NCBI RefSeq assembly: GCF_020991365.1
Contig: NZ_JAJLRA010000019.1
Coordinates: 55,413 to 119,412, forward strand
DNA length: 64,000 bases
Direction: 5' to 3'
Source: Streptacidiphilus sp. ASG 303
Lineage (GTDB): Bacteria > Actinomycetota > Actinomycetes > Streptomycetales > Streptomycetaceae
The notes beneath the pieces were generated by a model. That model was given only the letters and a program-made list of their open reading frames with translations. It was not told the DNA's origin and made no database searches. Shown here piece after piece: positions 28,265 to 36,334 of this stretch. Position 1 is the stretch's first letter. Each line of letters opens with the position of its first letter. The position numbers and the translations under genes are program-made.

Positions 28265-28750
28265 TCACTCCACGAAGTACGAGTCGTGCCGGTCGAAGAA
28301 CCTCGGATGCTCCTCGTCGGAGGCGTCGGCCAGCTCCGACACCCGCTCGAAGTACTCCTCGCGCGGTGCGCCCGGCGTGAAGAGCAGCAGCATCTCGGCG
28401 GGCGCGTCGGAGTCGTTGCGGAAGGCGTGCAGTCCGCCCTGCGGGACGTGCAGGAAGTCGCCCTGGTGCGCGTCGACCCACTGAGCGCCGTCGTAGAGGC
28501 GGACGGTGCCGCCGAGGATGTAGAACGACTCCGAGATGGTCTTGTGGAAGTGGGTCCTCGGACCGCCGGCCCTGGGCCGCATTTCGACGCGGTAGAGCCC
28601 GAACTCGCCTCGGGTGGTGGTCGTGGTCGCCAAGTAGTGGATGGCGTCCCCGCCCTCCCCGCCGATGTCGGGGGCGGTCTCCGCAGGACGGTAGCGGGCG
28701 CTGACCTCGCCCCCGTCCCCCCAGTACACCTGTTCCGGGTAGTACGACAT
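28265..28750 (-). CDS. Cupin domain protein, candidate ECF41 target
   Basis: 161 aa from ATG 28750. The cupin core is at about 66-125: THFHKTISESFYILGGTVRLYDG with H-x-H and the downstream Glu, then HQGDFLHVPQGGLHAFRN. The N-terminus (MSYYPEQVYWGDGGEV) and the C-terminal FTPGAPREEYFERVSELAD are typical of small streptomycete cupins. A promoter motif of ECF41 type lies about 92 bp upstream (28842-28868), so it may be transcribed by one of the sigma factors at 30687 or 32971. Confidence 0.87.
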   Translation of the reverse strand: MSYYPEQVYWGDGGEVSARYRPAETAPDIGGEGGDAIHYLATTTTTRGEFGLYRVEMRPRAGGPRTHFHKTISESFYILGGTVRLYDGAQWVDAHQGDFLHVPQGGLHAFRNDSDAPAEMLLLFTPGAPREEYFERVSELADASDEEHPRFFDRHDSYFVE

Positions 28751-28841
28751 TGCAGGCACCCTTCGTCCGATCGGTGTGTGCGCCGAGAGGCGCTGGTGGG
28801 CGCGGACCGTTCGAGGTCCGGGCCCACGCCCTTGTCCACTT

Positions 28842-28868
28842 GACCGGGCACGTCGGGGGAGTGTGACG
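28842..28868 (-). promoter_or_regulatory. ECF41-type promoter motif upstream of the cupin gene
   Basis: On the minus strand, CGTCACA (28868-28862) is followed after exactly 16 bases by GGTC (28845-28842). It differs by one base from the TGTCACA-N16-GGTC form seen four more times within 6 kb. It points toward the cupin ATG at 28750. Confidence 0.65.
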
Positions 28869-28871
28869 TGC

Positions 28872-28921
28872 CCGTCGTGGGCGGTGCGGCGGGCTCGGCG
28901 CCCCGCAACCGCCCACGACGG
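28872..28921 (-). terminator. Hairpin after the AhpD-like gene
   Basis: A perfect 14-bp stem (28872-28885 with 28908-28921) with a 22-base loop lies just downstream of the AhpD-like gene stop at 28932 on the minus strand. It separates that gene from the cupin gene promoter. There is no U-tract, as is common in high-GC terminators. Confidence 0.65.
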
Positions 28922-28931
28922 ACCGGGTGCC

Positions 28932-29408
28932 TCAGCCGAACTGGCCCGGCTGGTAGTCACCGGCCGGCGTCTGGTTGATCACGTTGATGCGGTTGTAGGC
29001 GTTGATCACGGCGATGAGCGAGACCAGCGCGGTGAGCTGGTCCTCGTCGTAGTGCTTGGCGGCGTTCTCCCAGGCCTCGTCGGTGACCCCGCCGGCCGCG
29101 TCGGCGATGCGGGTGCCCTGCTCGGTCAGCTCCAGCGCGGCACGCTCGGCCTCGGTGAAGACCGTGGCCTCACGCCAGGCGGCGACCAGGTTGAGGCGCT
29201 GCTGCGTCTCACCGGCATGGGCGGCATCCTTGCTGTGCATGTCGGTGCAGAAGCCGCAGCCGTTGATCTGGCTGGCGCGGAGCTTCACGAGCTCCTGGAC
29301 CGTGTGCGGCAGCGTCGAGTCGACCACCACCTTGTTGGCCGAGTTGATGTGCTTGAGCACCTTGGCCGCGAGGGGGTGGCCGAAGTAGTCGAGGCGCGCT
29401 TCCATCAT
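28932..29408 (-). CDS. AhpD/carboxymuconolactone decarboxylase family protein
   Basis: 158 aa; ATG codons at 29408 and 29405, with AGGAG upstream of the first. The AhpD-type redox motif is intact: NGCGFCTDMHSKDA with Cys51, Cys54 and His58. The flanking helices (VQELVKLRASQI and DEDQLTALVSLIAVINAYNRIN) are typical. These proteins reduce peroxides or act on related substrates using the CxxC. Carboxymuconolactone-decarboxylase-like genes are the best-known partners of ECF41 sigma factors. An exact TGTCACA-N16-GGTC motif lies 36 bp upstream of the start, so sigma control is strongly suggested. Confidence 0.9.
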   Translation of the reverse strand: MMEARLDYFGHPLAAKVLKHINSANKVVVDSTLPHTVQELVKLRASQINGCGFCTDMHSKDAAHAGETQQRLNLVAAWREATVFTEAERAALELTEQGTRIADAAGGVTDEAWENAAKHYDEDQLTALVSLIAVINAYNRINVINQTPAGDYQPGQFG

Positions 29409-29443
29409 GGGATCTCCTCGTCGTATCGGGGTTGCGCCCTACT

Positions 29444-29470
29444 GACCGGGCAGCCCTCCGGACTGTGACA
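29444..29470 (-). promoter_or_regulatory. ECF41-type promoter motif upstream of the AhpD-like gene
   Basis: On the minus strand, TGTCACA (29470-29464), 16 bases, then GGTC (29447-29444). The start codon is about 36 bp downstream, a good distance for a short leader. It is identical in form to the sites at 30560, 32799 and 34197. Confidence 0.78.
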
Positions 29471-29763
29471 CGGCGGCCGTTCATCCACGTCACTCCACGC
29501 CGGACGTTCCGATGCGATGCGTCCGGTCCGGATCGGCGGCGTGCGTGCGGGCGGGCGGGCGGATGGCCGGAGCTCAGGCCGGGACGGTGCACACGCGCTC
29601 GATGCCGGTTCCGGGGTCGCCGGGGACAGTAGACCCGTCCAGACCGACGGGGGCACCCCGGGCTCCGTCCCGTGGTCGTGCGGCGGAACGGCCGGCCTCC
29701 ACCGGTGGGGGGTACGGCGACCGGGAGAGGCTGCGGACGTGCGCGGATGGTAGCTTCCCTGCC

Positions 29764-30429
29764 GTGACGGAGCATCAGGACGAGACCAGGGCGGCCTACG
29801 ACGGAGTGGTCGAGCTGTATGCGTCGATGTTCGCCAACAGGTTGGAGGCGCACCCGTTCTCGCGCAACATGATCGGCACCTTCGCCGAGCTGGTGCACGC
29901 GACGGGGAACCTGCGGGCAGCGGACGTCGGATGCGGGCCCGGGCATCTGACCGCCATGCTGCACGGCCTGGGGCTGGACGCCTTCGGGCTCGACCTCTCC
30001 CCGGGCATGGTCGCCCACGCCCGGCGGGCCCATCCGTCGCTGCGGTTCGACGAGGCACGGATGGAGGCCCTGCCGGTCGAGGACGGCGCGCTCGGCGGCG
30101 TGCTGGCCCACTACTCGATGATCCACACCCCGCCCGGCGCACTGCCCGCGCTGCTCGCCGAGCAGGTACGCGTCCTGGCGCCGGGCGGCCTGCTCCTGGT
30201 CTCGTTCTTCGCGACCGACGGACCGGAGCCGGTCCGCTTCGACCACAAGGTGACGCCCGCCTACAGCTGGCCGGTGGAGCGGTTTGCCGCGCTGCTGGCC
30301 GGGGCCGGGCTCGTCACGGTCGCCAGGCTGGTCCACGACCCGGCCTCCGAGCGGGGCTTCCTCGACGCCCACGTGCTGGCCCGCCGTCCCGAGAGCACGC
30401 CCGTGGTCTCGGGGAGCGAGCCGGTGTAG
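29764..30429 (+). CDS. Class I SAM-dependent methyltransferase
   Basis: 221 aa from GTG 29764. Motif I is ADVGCGPGHLTAMLHGLG (about 51-68), followed by the acidic residue in FGLDLSPGMVAHARR, then GVLAHYSMIHTPPGALP and VLAPGGLLLVSFF (motif III). The N-terminal YDGVVELYASMFANRL is typical of Methyltransf_11/25 proteins. It is divergent from the AhpD-like gene. The methyl acceptor is unknown. Confidence 0.9.
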   Translation: MTEHQDETRAAYDGVVELYASMFANRLEAHPFSRNMIGTFAELVHATGNLRAADVGCGPGHLTAMLHGLGLDAFGLDLSPGMVAHARRAHPSLRFDEARMEALPVEDGALGGVLAHYSMIHTPPGALPALLAEQVRVLAPGGLLLVSFFATDGPEPVRFDHKVTPAYSWPVERFAALLAGAGLVTVARLVHDPASERGFLDAHVLARRPESTPVVSGSEPV

Positions 30430-30559
30430 ATCACCTCTGTGGAGGGAGGCCGCCCGAAGGCGCCGCGTCCCGACCGGTCGGGAGCCCGCTCCCCGGCCCG
30501 CCCGAGACTCGTTCCCCCGGACTGTCCGAGGCCGCCTCCAGCGGGTTCCCGGGGTCCGA

Positions 30560-30586
30560 TGTCACAGATTCCGTGCCTGTCCGGTC
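30560..30586 (+). promoter_or_regulatory. ECF41-type promoter motif upstream of a sigma gene
   Basis: TGTCACA (30560-30566), 16 bases, then GGTC (30583-30586), on the plus strand about 100 bp before the GTG of the ECF41-like sigma gene at 30687. It suggests autoregulation or control by the second sigma factor. Confidence 0.72.
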
Positions 30587-30686
30587 TGAACGGTTGAGCG
30601 GTGTGCGCGGGCACGGCTGCCGGCACGGGGGACGCGGTGCCGGGTGATGAGGGGATGGATGCGGTACGGACCACGCCGACGACGCG

Positions 30687-31655
30687 GTGCCGATCTCGGA
30701 GCTGCTGGACGAGCGGAGGCATCTGCTGGATGTCGCCCACTGGATGCTCGGCAGCGGCAGCGCGGCCGAGGAGGTCATCGACGACGCCTACCAGCAGTGG
30801 TGCGCGCTGGCCGAGGAGGAGCGGGCTCGGATCGCCTCCCCCCGTGCCTGGCTGGCGAAGGCCGCCGGCAGCGTCTGCCTGGCCCGGCCGGCCCTGCCCC
30901 GCCGGGTCCCGCCCGGAGCGGTGGACGGGGCGGCGCCCGGCGCAGCGGACGGCGTGGCGCCCGGCGCAGCGGACGGCGTGGCGCCCGGCGCAGCGGACGG
31001 GGCGGCCGACGAAGGGGACCGGCAGCGACTGCTGGAGGAGGAGATCAGCGAGGTCCTCCTGGACGCGCTGGACTCCCTGTCGCCGGCCGAGCGGGCGGCC
31101 TTCGTGCTCAACGACGCCTTCGGGACGGCGCCGGGTACGGTCGCGGACATCGTGGGGCAGCCGGAGCCGGAGTGCGCCGAGCCGACCGACCGGGCTCGCG
31201 ACAGCCTGCGCGCACGCCGGGCACGGTCCGCGTCCGTCAGGCGGCACGACGCGGTGGCCCGCCGGGTGGGCAAGGCCTGCGTCGCGGAGGACGCGGCGCT
31301 CCTGGCGTCCGTGACGGCTCCCGACGTGACGGCGTCCTTCGACGGCGGCGGCAAGATCCGGGCCCTGGTCAGGCCCGTGTACGGCAGGGAGCAGGTCGCC
31401 CGCAGCCTGCTGACACTGCTGGCGCGACGGCCGCGGACCACGCTGCGCACCCAGTCCGTCAACGGGCGGACCGGTCTCGTGGTGCGCTACGACGACCTGG
31501 TGGCCGCGGTCGTCAGCCTCGACGTGGCCGGCCACCTGGTCGCGCAGGTGTGGATCACCCTCAACCCCGACAAGCTCCGCTCCTGGAACCGCCCCGGTTC
31601 CCCGCCGGACACCGGACGGCACCGCGGCAGCCCTGCCGGAACACGCCGGACGTGA
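30687..31655 (+). CDS. Divergent ECF41-type sigma factor
   Basis: 322 aa from GTG 30687. A sigma-2-like segment (LLDVAHWMLGSGSAAEEVID, then SPRAWLAKAAGSVCLARPAL) is followed by a repetitive linker of APGAADGV units. A sigma-4-like segment (EVLLDALDSLSPAERAAFVLNDAFG) follows, then a SnoaL-like C-terminal domain with the ECF41 hallmarks DGGGK and NPDKL. The usual WLPEP linker motif is missing, replaced by the repeats, and the sigma-4 recognition helix is poorly conserved. It is therefore either a diverged active sigma or a decoy/regulatory paralogue. It lies downstream of an ECF41-type promoter motif. Confidence 0.78.
   Translation: MPISELLDERRHLLDVAHWMLGSGSAAEEVIDDAYQQWCALAEEERARIASPRAWLAKAAGSVCLARPALPRRVPPGAVDGAAPGAADGVAPGAADGVAPGAADGAADEGDRQRLLEEEISEVLLDALDSLSPAERAAFVLNDAFGTAPGTVADIVGQPEPECAEPTDRARDSLRARRARSASVRRHDAVARRVGKACVAEDAALLASVTAPDVTASFDGGGKIRALVRPVYGREQVARSLLTLLARRPRTTLRTQSVNGRTGLVVRYDDLVAAVVSLDVAGHLVAQVWITLNPDKLRSWNRPGSPPDTGRHRGSPAGTRRT
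30932..31003 (+). repeat. Three 24-bp tandem repeats in the sigma linker
   Basis: Three consecutive, almost identical 24-bp units (30932-30955, 30956-30979, 30980-31003) each encode eight residues of an Ala/Pro/Gly/Asp linker between the sigma-2 and sigma-4 regions. The DNA identity indicates recent tandem duplication in frame. Confidence 0.9.
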
Positions 31656-31940
31656 CCTCCGCCGCTCCCGCGGCACGGGATGCGGGATGCGGGAGCGGCG
31701 GAGCAGCGCGTCCGGCCGGGACCGGGACGGCCCCGCCGGTCCGCTCCCCGGTCGACGCCGTGTCACCGCTTCACCGGGTGCGACGGGCTGTGGCGGAATC
31801 CTGCCCGAAGTGGCGGTCTTGACCTGGCCGGAGGTCGGTGCCGCGTACGAGGCCGCCGGGCGCCGGGACGCGGTCAGCCGCGTCATCGCACGCGGTGCAC
31901 CCGGTGACGTCGGCGGCCGTCCCCGGGATACTGGTCGCCC

Positions 31941-32687
31941 ATGGATGAGGTCGAAGTCGTCGTCGCCCATTCCGAGCGCGCGACCCTGCGCGTCGGGGAC
32001 GTGTTCCTCAAGGTGGACGCCGACCAGGCGCGCATCGACGTCGAGGTCGAGGCGATGTCCCTCGCGCCGGTCCCGACCCCGCAGGTCCTGTGGCGCAGGC
32101 CGCCCGTGCTGGCGCTCGCCGCAGTCCCGGGGACGACGCTCGGGCGCCTCGGCGGGCCGTCGACCGGATCGCCGGCGGCGTGGGCCGCGGCGGGCGCCGC
32201 CATCCGGAGACTGCACGACGCGCCGCCACCGCCCCGGCCCGGCCGGGCGGGCCGGGGCATCGCCGCGCTGGAGGCGGAACTCGACGACGAGTGCGGACTG
32301 CTCGTGGCGAACGGCCTGCTGCCCGCCGACCTGGTCACCCGCAACCGCCGGGTCGCCGAGGCCGCACTGCGGCCGTGGACTCCGGCGTTCACGCACGGCG
32401 ACCTGCAGATCGCGCACGTCTTCGTCGACGGCGACGAGGTCACGGGCATCATCGACTGGTCCGAGGCGGGCCGGGGCGACGCCCTGTACGACCTCGCCAC
32501 CTTCACGCTCGGACACGGGGAGCACCTCGGCGACGTCGCCGCCGGCTACGGCGCCGGCATCGACCTCGACGTGATCCACGCGTGGTGGTCGCTGCGGAGC
32601 CTGCTGGTGGTTCGCTGGCTGGCCGAGCACGGCTTCGACCCGTTCGCGCCGGGCTGTGAGGTCGACGTGCTGAGATCCCGGATGTGA
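31941..32687 (+). CDS. Aminoglycoside phosphotransferase-fold kinase
   Basis: 248 aa from ATG 31941. The N-lobe is short, with a FLKVDADQARIDVEVEAM segment holding the Lys and Glu of an APH-type kinase. The catalytic loop is AFTHGDLQIAHVFVDG (H-G-D, about 149-164) and the metal-binding motif is GIIDWSEAGRGDALYDLA (about 169-186). The C-terminal helices are typical of APH/choline kinases. It phosphorylates a small molecule; the substrate, including whether it is an antibiotic, cannot be read. It lies between the two ECF41 sigma genes. Confidence 0.88.
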   Translation: MDEVEVVVAHSERATLRVGDVFLKVDADQARIDVEVEAMSLAPVPTPQVLWRRPPVLALAAVPGTTLGRLGGPSTGSPAAWAAAGAAIRRLHDAPPPPRPGRAGRGIAALEAELDDECGLLVANGLLPADLVTRNRRVAEAALRPWTPAFTHGDLQIAHVFVDGDEVTGIIDWSEAGRGDALYDLATFTLGHGEHLGDVAAGYGAGIDLDVIHAWWSLRSLLVVRWLAEHGFDPFAPGCEVDVLRSRM

Positions 32688-32772
32688 GGCTGCGCGGGCC
32701 CGGCTGCGAGATCCTGCTGGTCATATCGTGGCTTTCGTACGGCTGGCCGGCAGGGGGCTGTTCACCTCTTCC

Positions 32773-32799
32773 GACCGGTGGCTCCCCGCCCGTGTGACA
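32773..32799 (-). promoter_or_regulatory. Orphan ECF41-type promoter motif
   Basis: On the minus strand, TGTCACA (32799-32793), 16 bases, GGTC (32776-32773). It points left, into the 3' end of the kinase gene, where I see only a tiny 14-codon frame with a GGAAGAG ribosome-binding site and no real gene. It may be the relic of a lost target gene or drive an antisense transcript. Confidence 0.55.
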
Positions 32800-32970
32800 C
32801 CGGGAGGACAAGGGGCGCCCGGAAGGTACGGACACGGACGGATCCCGTGGACGCACGACGCGTGCCACGGTGCACCCGGGGCGAAGCCGGTTGCGAGGCC
32901 GACCGTCCGCGGAAGCGCCCTGCTCAGGCCGCTTGTAGAGTGGGAGGCGGCCGGACCGGAAGGGACGATC

Positions 32971-33867
32971 ATGGGCGCTGGCGCCGGCACCGACTCCCTC
33001 GACCGGGCGACGAGCGACTTCCTCGCGGCGCGCCCGCAGCTCTTCGGCATCGCGTACCGCATGCTCGGGAGCGCCGCCGAGGCCGAGGACATCGTGCAGG
33101 AGGCCTGGCTGCGGTGGCAGAACGCGGACCGCACGGACGTCCACGAGCCGACGGCCTTCCTGACCACGATCACCACACGTCTGGCCATCAACCTGGCCCA
33201 GTCCGCGCGCGTGCGGCGGGAGTCGTACGTCGGGCCGTGGCTTCCCGAGCCGGTCGACACCCGGTCCGATCCGCAGCTGGGGGCGGAACGGGCCGAGGCG
33301 CTCGAACTGGCGGTGCTCATGCTCCTGGAGAAGCTGAACCCCGTGGAGCGTGCCGCCTACGTCCTGCGGGAGGCGTTCGACTACCCGTACGGACAGATCT
33401 CCGGCATCCTCGACACGAGCGAGGCCAACGCCCGCCAGCTGGTAAGCCGTGCGCGCAGGCACCTGGCCGCCGAGCGCAGGGAGCGCGTCAGCGCGGCGGA
33501 CCACAAGCGCCTGCTGGAGGTGTTCCTCTCCGCCGCGCGGACGGGCGACCTGGCAGTGCTGGAGGACGTCCTCACCGCGGACGTCGTCAGCTACGCCGAC
33601 GGCGGCGGGATCCGCGGCGCGTCGAGGATCCCGGTCATCGGACGTCCGCACGTCTCCAAGTACCTCGTGGCCTTCGCGCCGCGCTTCTGGCCGCAGGCGG
33701 ACGTCCGGTGGGTCGAGGCCAACGGGCGGCCGGCCGTGCTCGTCTCGTCCGACGGGACCGCCGTGGCCCTGCTCTCCGTCGACGTGTCCGCGGAGGGCAT
33801 CGACCGGATCATGTGGATGATGAATCCGGACAAGCTGTCGCCCTATGTGGCGTCCCTGGACGCCTGA
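32971..33867 (+). CDS. sigJ: ECF41 family RNA polymerase sigma factor (SigJ-like)
   Basis: 298 aa from ATG 32971 with GGAAGG upstream. Sigma-2 is complete: PQLFGIAYRMLGSAAEAEDI, then VQEAWLRWQ and FLTTITTRLAINLAQSAR. The ECF41 linker motif WLPEP is present (about 90-94), and sigma-4 reads LNPVERAAYVLREAFDYPYG with EANARQLVSRARRHL. The C-terminal SnoaL-like domain has DGGG and ends MNPDKLSPYV, the NPDKL motif. In this group the fused C-terminal domain replaces a separate anti-sigma factor. Its probable targets carry TGTCACA-N16-GGTC promoters within 6 kb. Confidence 0.92.
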   Translation: MGAGAGTDSLDRATSDFLAARPQLFGIAYRMLGSAAEAEDIVQEAWLRWQNADRTDVHEPTAFLTTITTRLAINLAQSARVRRESYVGPWLPEPVDTRSDPQLGAERAEALELAVLMLLEKLNPVERAAYVLREAFDYPYGQISGILDTSEANARQLVSRARRHLAAERRERVSAADHKRLLEVFLSAARTGDLAVLEDVLTADVVSYADGGGIRGASRIPVIGRPHVSKYLVAFAPRFWPQADVRWVEANGRPAVLVSSDGTAVALLSVDVSAEGIDRIMWMMNPDKLSPYVASLDA

Positions 33868-34196
33868 CGACCCGCCCCTCCGGTGCACGACGGCGCCGCG
33901 TTCGGGGCCTGCGGCTCCGACCCCGCCGACGGGGAGCGCCGCCTCGTCCACGCGGACGCCGCCGTCCCGAGGGGCGGTGTCCGTGTCCGTCCGGAGGACC
34001 GCGGCGCGGACGTGCGCGGCCCCTGCGCCGCCGGTGAGGCGTCGGGCGGCCCGTACGGCGCCGGCCGGCTCGGCGGCGGCCCCGTCGGGCCGCTGCTCCA
34101 CGGCCGCCTCACCGGGAGGGCGGCCGCCGCCCTCCCGGAGCCGCCGGCCTCGGCGGCCCGGTCCCGGAGGAACGCCCCGCGGTCCACCCGGGGACC

Positions 34197-34223
34197 TGTC
34201 ACACCGACCGTCCCTGCCCGGTC
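34197..34223 (+). promoter_or_regulatory. ECF41-type promoter motif upstream of the oxidoreductase
   Basis: TGTCACA (34197-34203), 16 bases, GGTC (34220-34223), 46 bp before the ATG at 34270. The preceding 330 bp after the sigma gene contain no gene. This is the clearest target site because it lies directly downstream of the canonical ECF41 sigma gene. Confidence 0.8.
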
Positions 34224-34269
34224 TTCCCTGGGACAGGTGACATCGAAGGTCTCCGAAAGGATTGCCCCT

Positions 34270-35016
34270 ATGAAGATCGCAGTGATCGGCGGTACCGGAC
34301 TCATCGGCTCGAAGCTGGTCGCCAGGCTCGCCGAGCACGGTCACGAGGCCGTGCCCGCCGCTCCCAGCACCGGCGTCAACACGCTGACGGGCGAGGGACT
34401 GGCCGAGGTCCTGAGCGGGGCGTCGGTCGTGGTCGACGTCTCGAACTCCCCCTCCTTCGCGGACGACGCCGTCATGGAGTTCTTCCGCACCTCGACCGCC
34501 AACCTCCTCAAGGCGGAGGCGGACGCCGGAGTGACCCACCACGTGGCCCTGTCCGTGGTCGGCACGGAGCGGCTCCAGGAGAGCGGCTACTTCCGCGCCA
34601 AGCAGGCCCAGGAGGAGCTGATCAGGTCCTCCGGGATTCCGTACTCCATCGTCCACGCCACCCAGTTCTTCGAGTTCATGAAGGGCATCGCCGATGCGGC
34701 GACCGACGGCGGCACCGTCCGCCTGGCGCCCGTCGGGATCCAGCCCGTCCACTCCGACGACGTGGCCGCGGCCGTGGGCCGTACGGCGGTCGGGACCCCC
34801 GTCAACGGGGTGGTGGAGGTGGCCGGCCCCGACGCGTTCCAGCTGGACGAGCTCATCCGCCAAGGCCTCGCGGCCAAGGGCGACCCCCGCGAGGTCGTGA
34901 CCGACGTGCACGCCCGGTACTTCGGTGCCGAGCTGCGCGAGGACACCCTCCTGCCCGGCCCGGACGCGCACCTCGCCGCGACCCGTTTCGCGGACTGGCT
35001 CGCGCAGCAGCGGTGA
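34270..35016 (+). CDS. NAD(P)-binding oxidoreductase (NmrA/atypical SDR), likely ECF41 target
   Basis: 248 aa from ATG 34270 with AAAGGA upstream. The N-terminal Rossmann motif is MKIAVIGGTGLIGSKLVARL (G-x-x-G-x-x-G). Later segments are VVDVSNSPSFADDAVMEFFR, HHVALSVVGTERL with a conserved-looking Tyr in SGYFRAKQAQEELI (YxxxK-like), and VEVAGPDAFQLDEL. It belongs with the NAD(P)H-binding NmrA-like proteins that often follow ECF41 sigma genes. The reaction is unknown. It is transcribed from the motif at 34197 and ends before a strong hairpin. Confidence 0.88.
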   Translation: MKIAVIGGTGLIGSKLVARLAEHGHEAVPAAPSTGVNTLTGEGLAEVLSGASVVVDVSNSPSFADDAVMEFFRTSTANLLKAEADAGVTHHVALSVVGTERLQESGYFRAKQAQEELIRSSGIPYSIVHATQFFEFMKGIADAATDGGTVRLAPVGIQPVHSDDVAAAVGRTAVGTPVNGVVEVAGPDAFQLDELIRQGLAAKGDPREVVTDVHARYFGAELREDTLLPGPDAHLAATRFADWLAQQR

Positions 35017-35095
35017 GCCACCGGGTGGCGGCCCCCGCACAGGGCCGCCACCCGCCCCCGGCCTGCTGCTCCCCGGCGCCGCGCGGCCGTGCCGC

Positions 35096-35128
35096 AGCGG
35101 CCTGCCGCACCCGGAGCGGCAGGCCGCT
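35096..35128 (+). terminator. Hairpin terminator after the oxidoreductase gene
   Basis: A perfect 13-bp stem (35096-35108 with 35116-35128) and 7-base loop, about 80 bp after the oxidoreductase stop, followed by a pyrimidine-rich stretch. It likely ends the ECF41-controlled transcript. Confidence 0.72.
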
Positions 35129-35170
35129 TCCTTCCCGGACGCGGCGGGCGCCGGGATGCCGACGCTCTTC

Positions 35171-35248
<78 letters not shown>

Positions 35249-35549
35249 TCTGCGTCGGAGCAGGAGGCCCGGAACCGGATCCCCGTCGAGCGCGGGCACG
35301 TCGACGTGAGGCGGATACGGCAGGACTCCGCGGACACCTCAGCCCGGTCCGCTGCTGCTCCTCCGGTGACGTCGCACCTGCTGTCGCTGCACGCTCGTCC
35401 CGGGAACCGCAGCCGTGGGGGCAGGCCGGTCGCGGGAGCCTCCCCTCCCCGAGAACTGTCGGAGGGTCAGTCGCCGGGGGCCGCACCGGTGAGGCCGGGC
35501 AGGGCGTGGGCGGCGGACGCGTCGGGACGGCGTGCGCTTCCCCGGAGGT

Positions 35550-35562
35550 TTGCATGATGCAA
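35550..35562. promoter_or_regulatory. Short palindrome in the STAS gene upstream region
   Basis: TTGCATGATGCAA is a perfect inverted repeat of 6-bp arms around one base, in a locally AT-richer stretch about 155 bp before the STAS gene start. The shape resembles MarR-type operators. It may mark the promoter of the STAS gene or a relic. Confidence 0.45.
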
Positions 35563-35718
35563 TGATTGAACGGTGGTACAGAGCGATCCGATCGAAGGGT
35601 GCTCGGCAGGACGCTGCCCGCACCCTCACTCCGGAGGGTCCGGGGCAGGTGGGCCGGGAAGTCCGCTCGGCGGTCGCCCCGGCGACCCCTCCGACAGGCG
35701 GACAGAGGCCGCTGCACG

Positions 35719-36156
35719 ATGACGAGCGCCAGATCCTCCGACGGGCCCGGAGAACCCTTCCGGCCGAGCGGCGCGCATCCGTACCGCCTCCGCCTTGAGC
35801 CCGCCGTCCTCCTGCCCGGCGGTGCGGCCGTGCTCAGGCCCGCAGGCACCCTCGACCACCGCGCCGACGCCCTGCTCGACCCTGCCGTCGCCGCGCTGCT
35901 CGCCGACGGCGCGCGCCATCTCGTGGTCGACCTGGCAGGAGTGACCCGCTGCGACTCCCGAGGTGTGGACTGCCTGCTCGGCGTCCGCCACTGCATCCGC
36001 GTCCTCGGCGGCGTGTTCGCCGTCGCCGCGGCGCAGGGGCCGGTCCTGCGGGCGATCGCCGCCTGCAGCGCGGGCCGGGAGCTGTCCTGCTTCCCCGACA
36101 CGGAGCGCGCACTCGACGCGGTCCGCCGGGGCGCCGCTCCGGGCTCCCCTCGCTGA
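35719..36156 (+). CDS. STAS domain protein (anti-sigma factor antagonist-like)
   Basis: 145 aa from ATG 35719. The STAS core is at about 30-130: AAVLRPAGTLDHRADALLDP, then HLVVDLAGVTRCDSRGVDCLLGVRHCI with the Ser of the D-S-R/S motif where SpoIIAA-type antagonists are phosphorylated, and VFAVAAAQGPVLRAIAACS. It probably takes part in a partner-switching pathway that frees a sigma factor. No serine kinase or phosphatase is adjacent. A SigB/F-type sigma gene lies 5 kb away, but a link is inference. Confidence 0.85.
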   Translation: MTSARSSDGPGEPFRPSGAHPYRLRLEPAVLLPGGAAVLRPAGTLDHRADALLDPAVAALLADGARHLVVDLAGVTRCDSRGVDCLLGVRHCIRVLGGVFAVAAAQGPVLRAIAACSAGRELSCFPDTERALDAVRRGAAPGSPR

Positions 36157-36334
36157 ACCGGGCCGGGGGCGGGCCGCCCCTGTTCGGCGCGGCACCGGAC
36201 ACGGCCATGCCCGTCCCGGGCCGCGACGCCGGAGCCGCGGCCCCGGCCGGAGCCGGGGCCGCGGGACGCGCGACCGGCCGCCCCCGGGGCCGCGTGCGGC
36301 CAGGGGGGCGGCCGGTGGTCCGTCGTCGCCCGGG

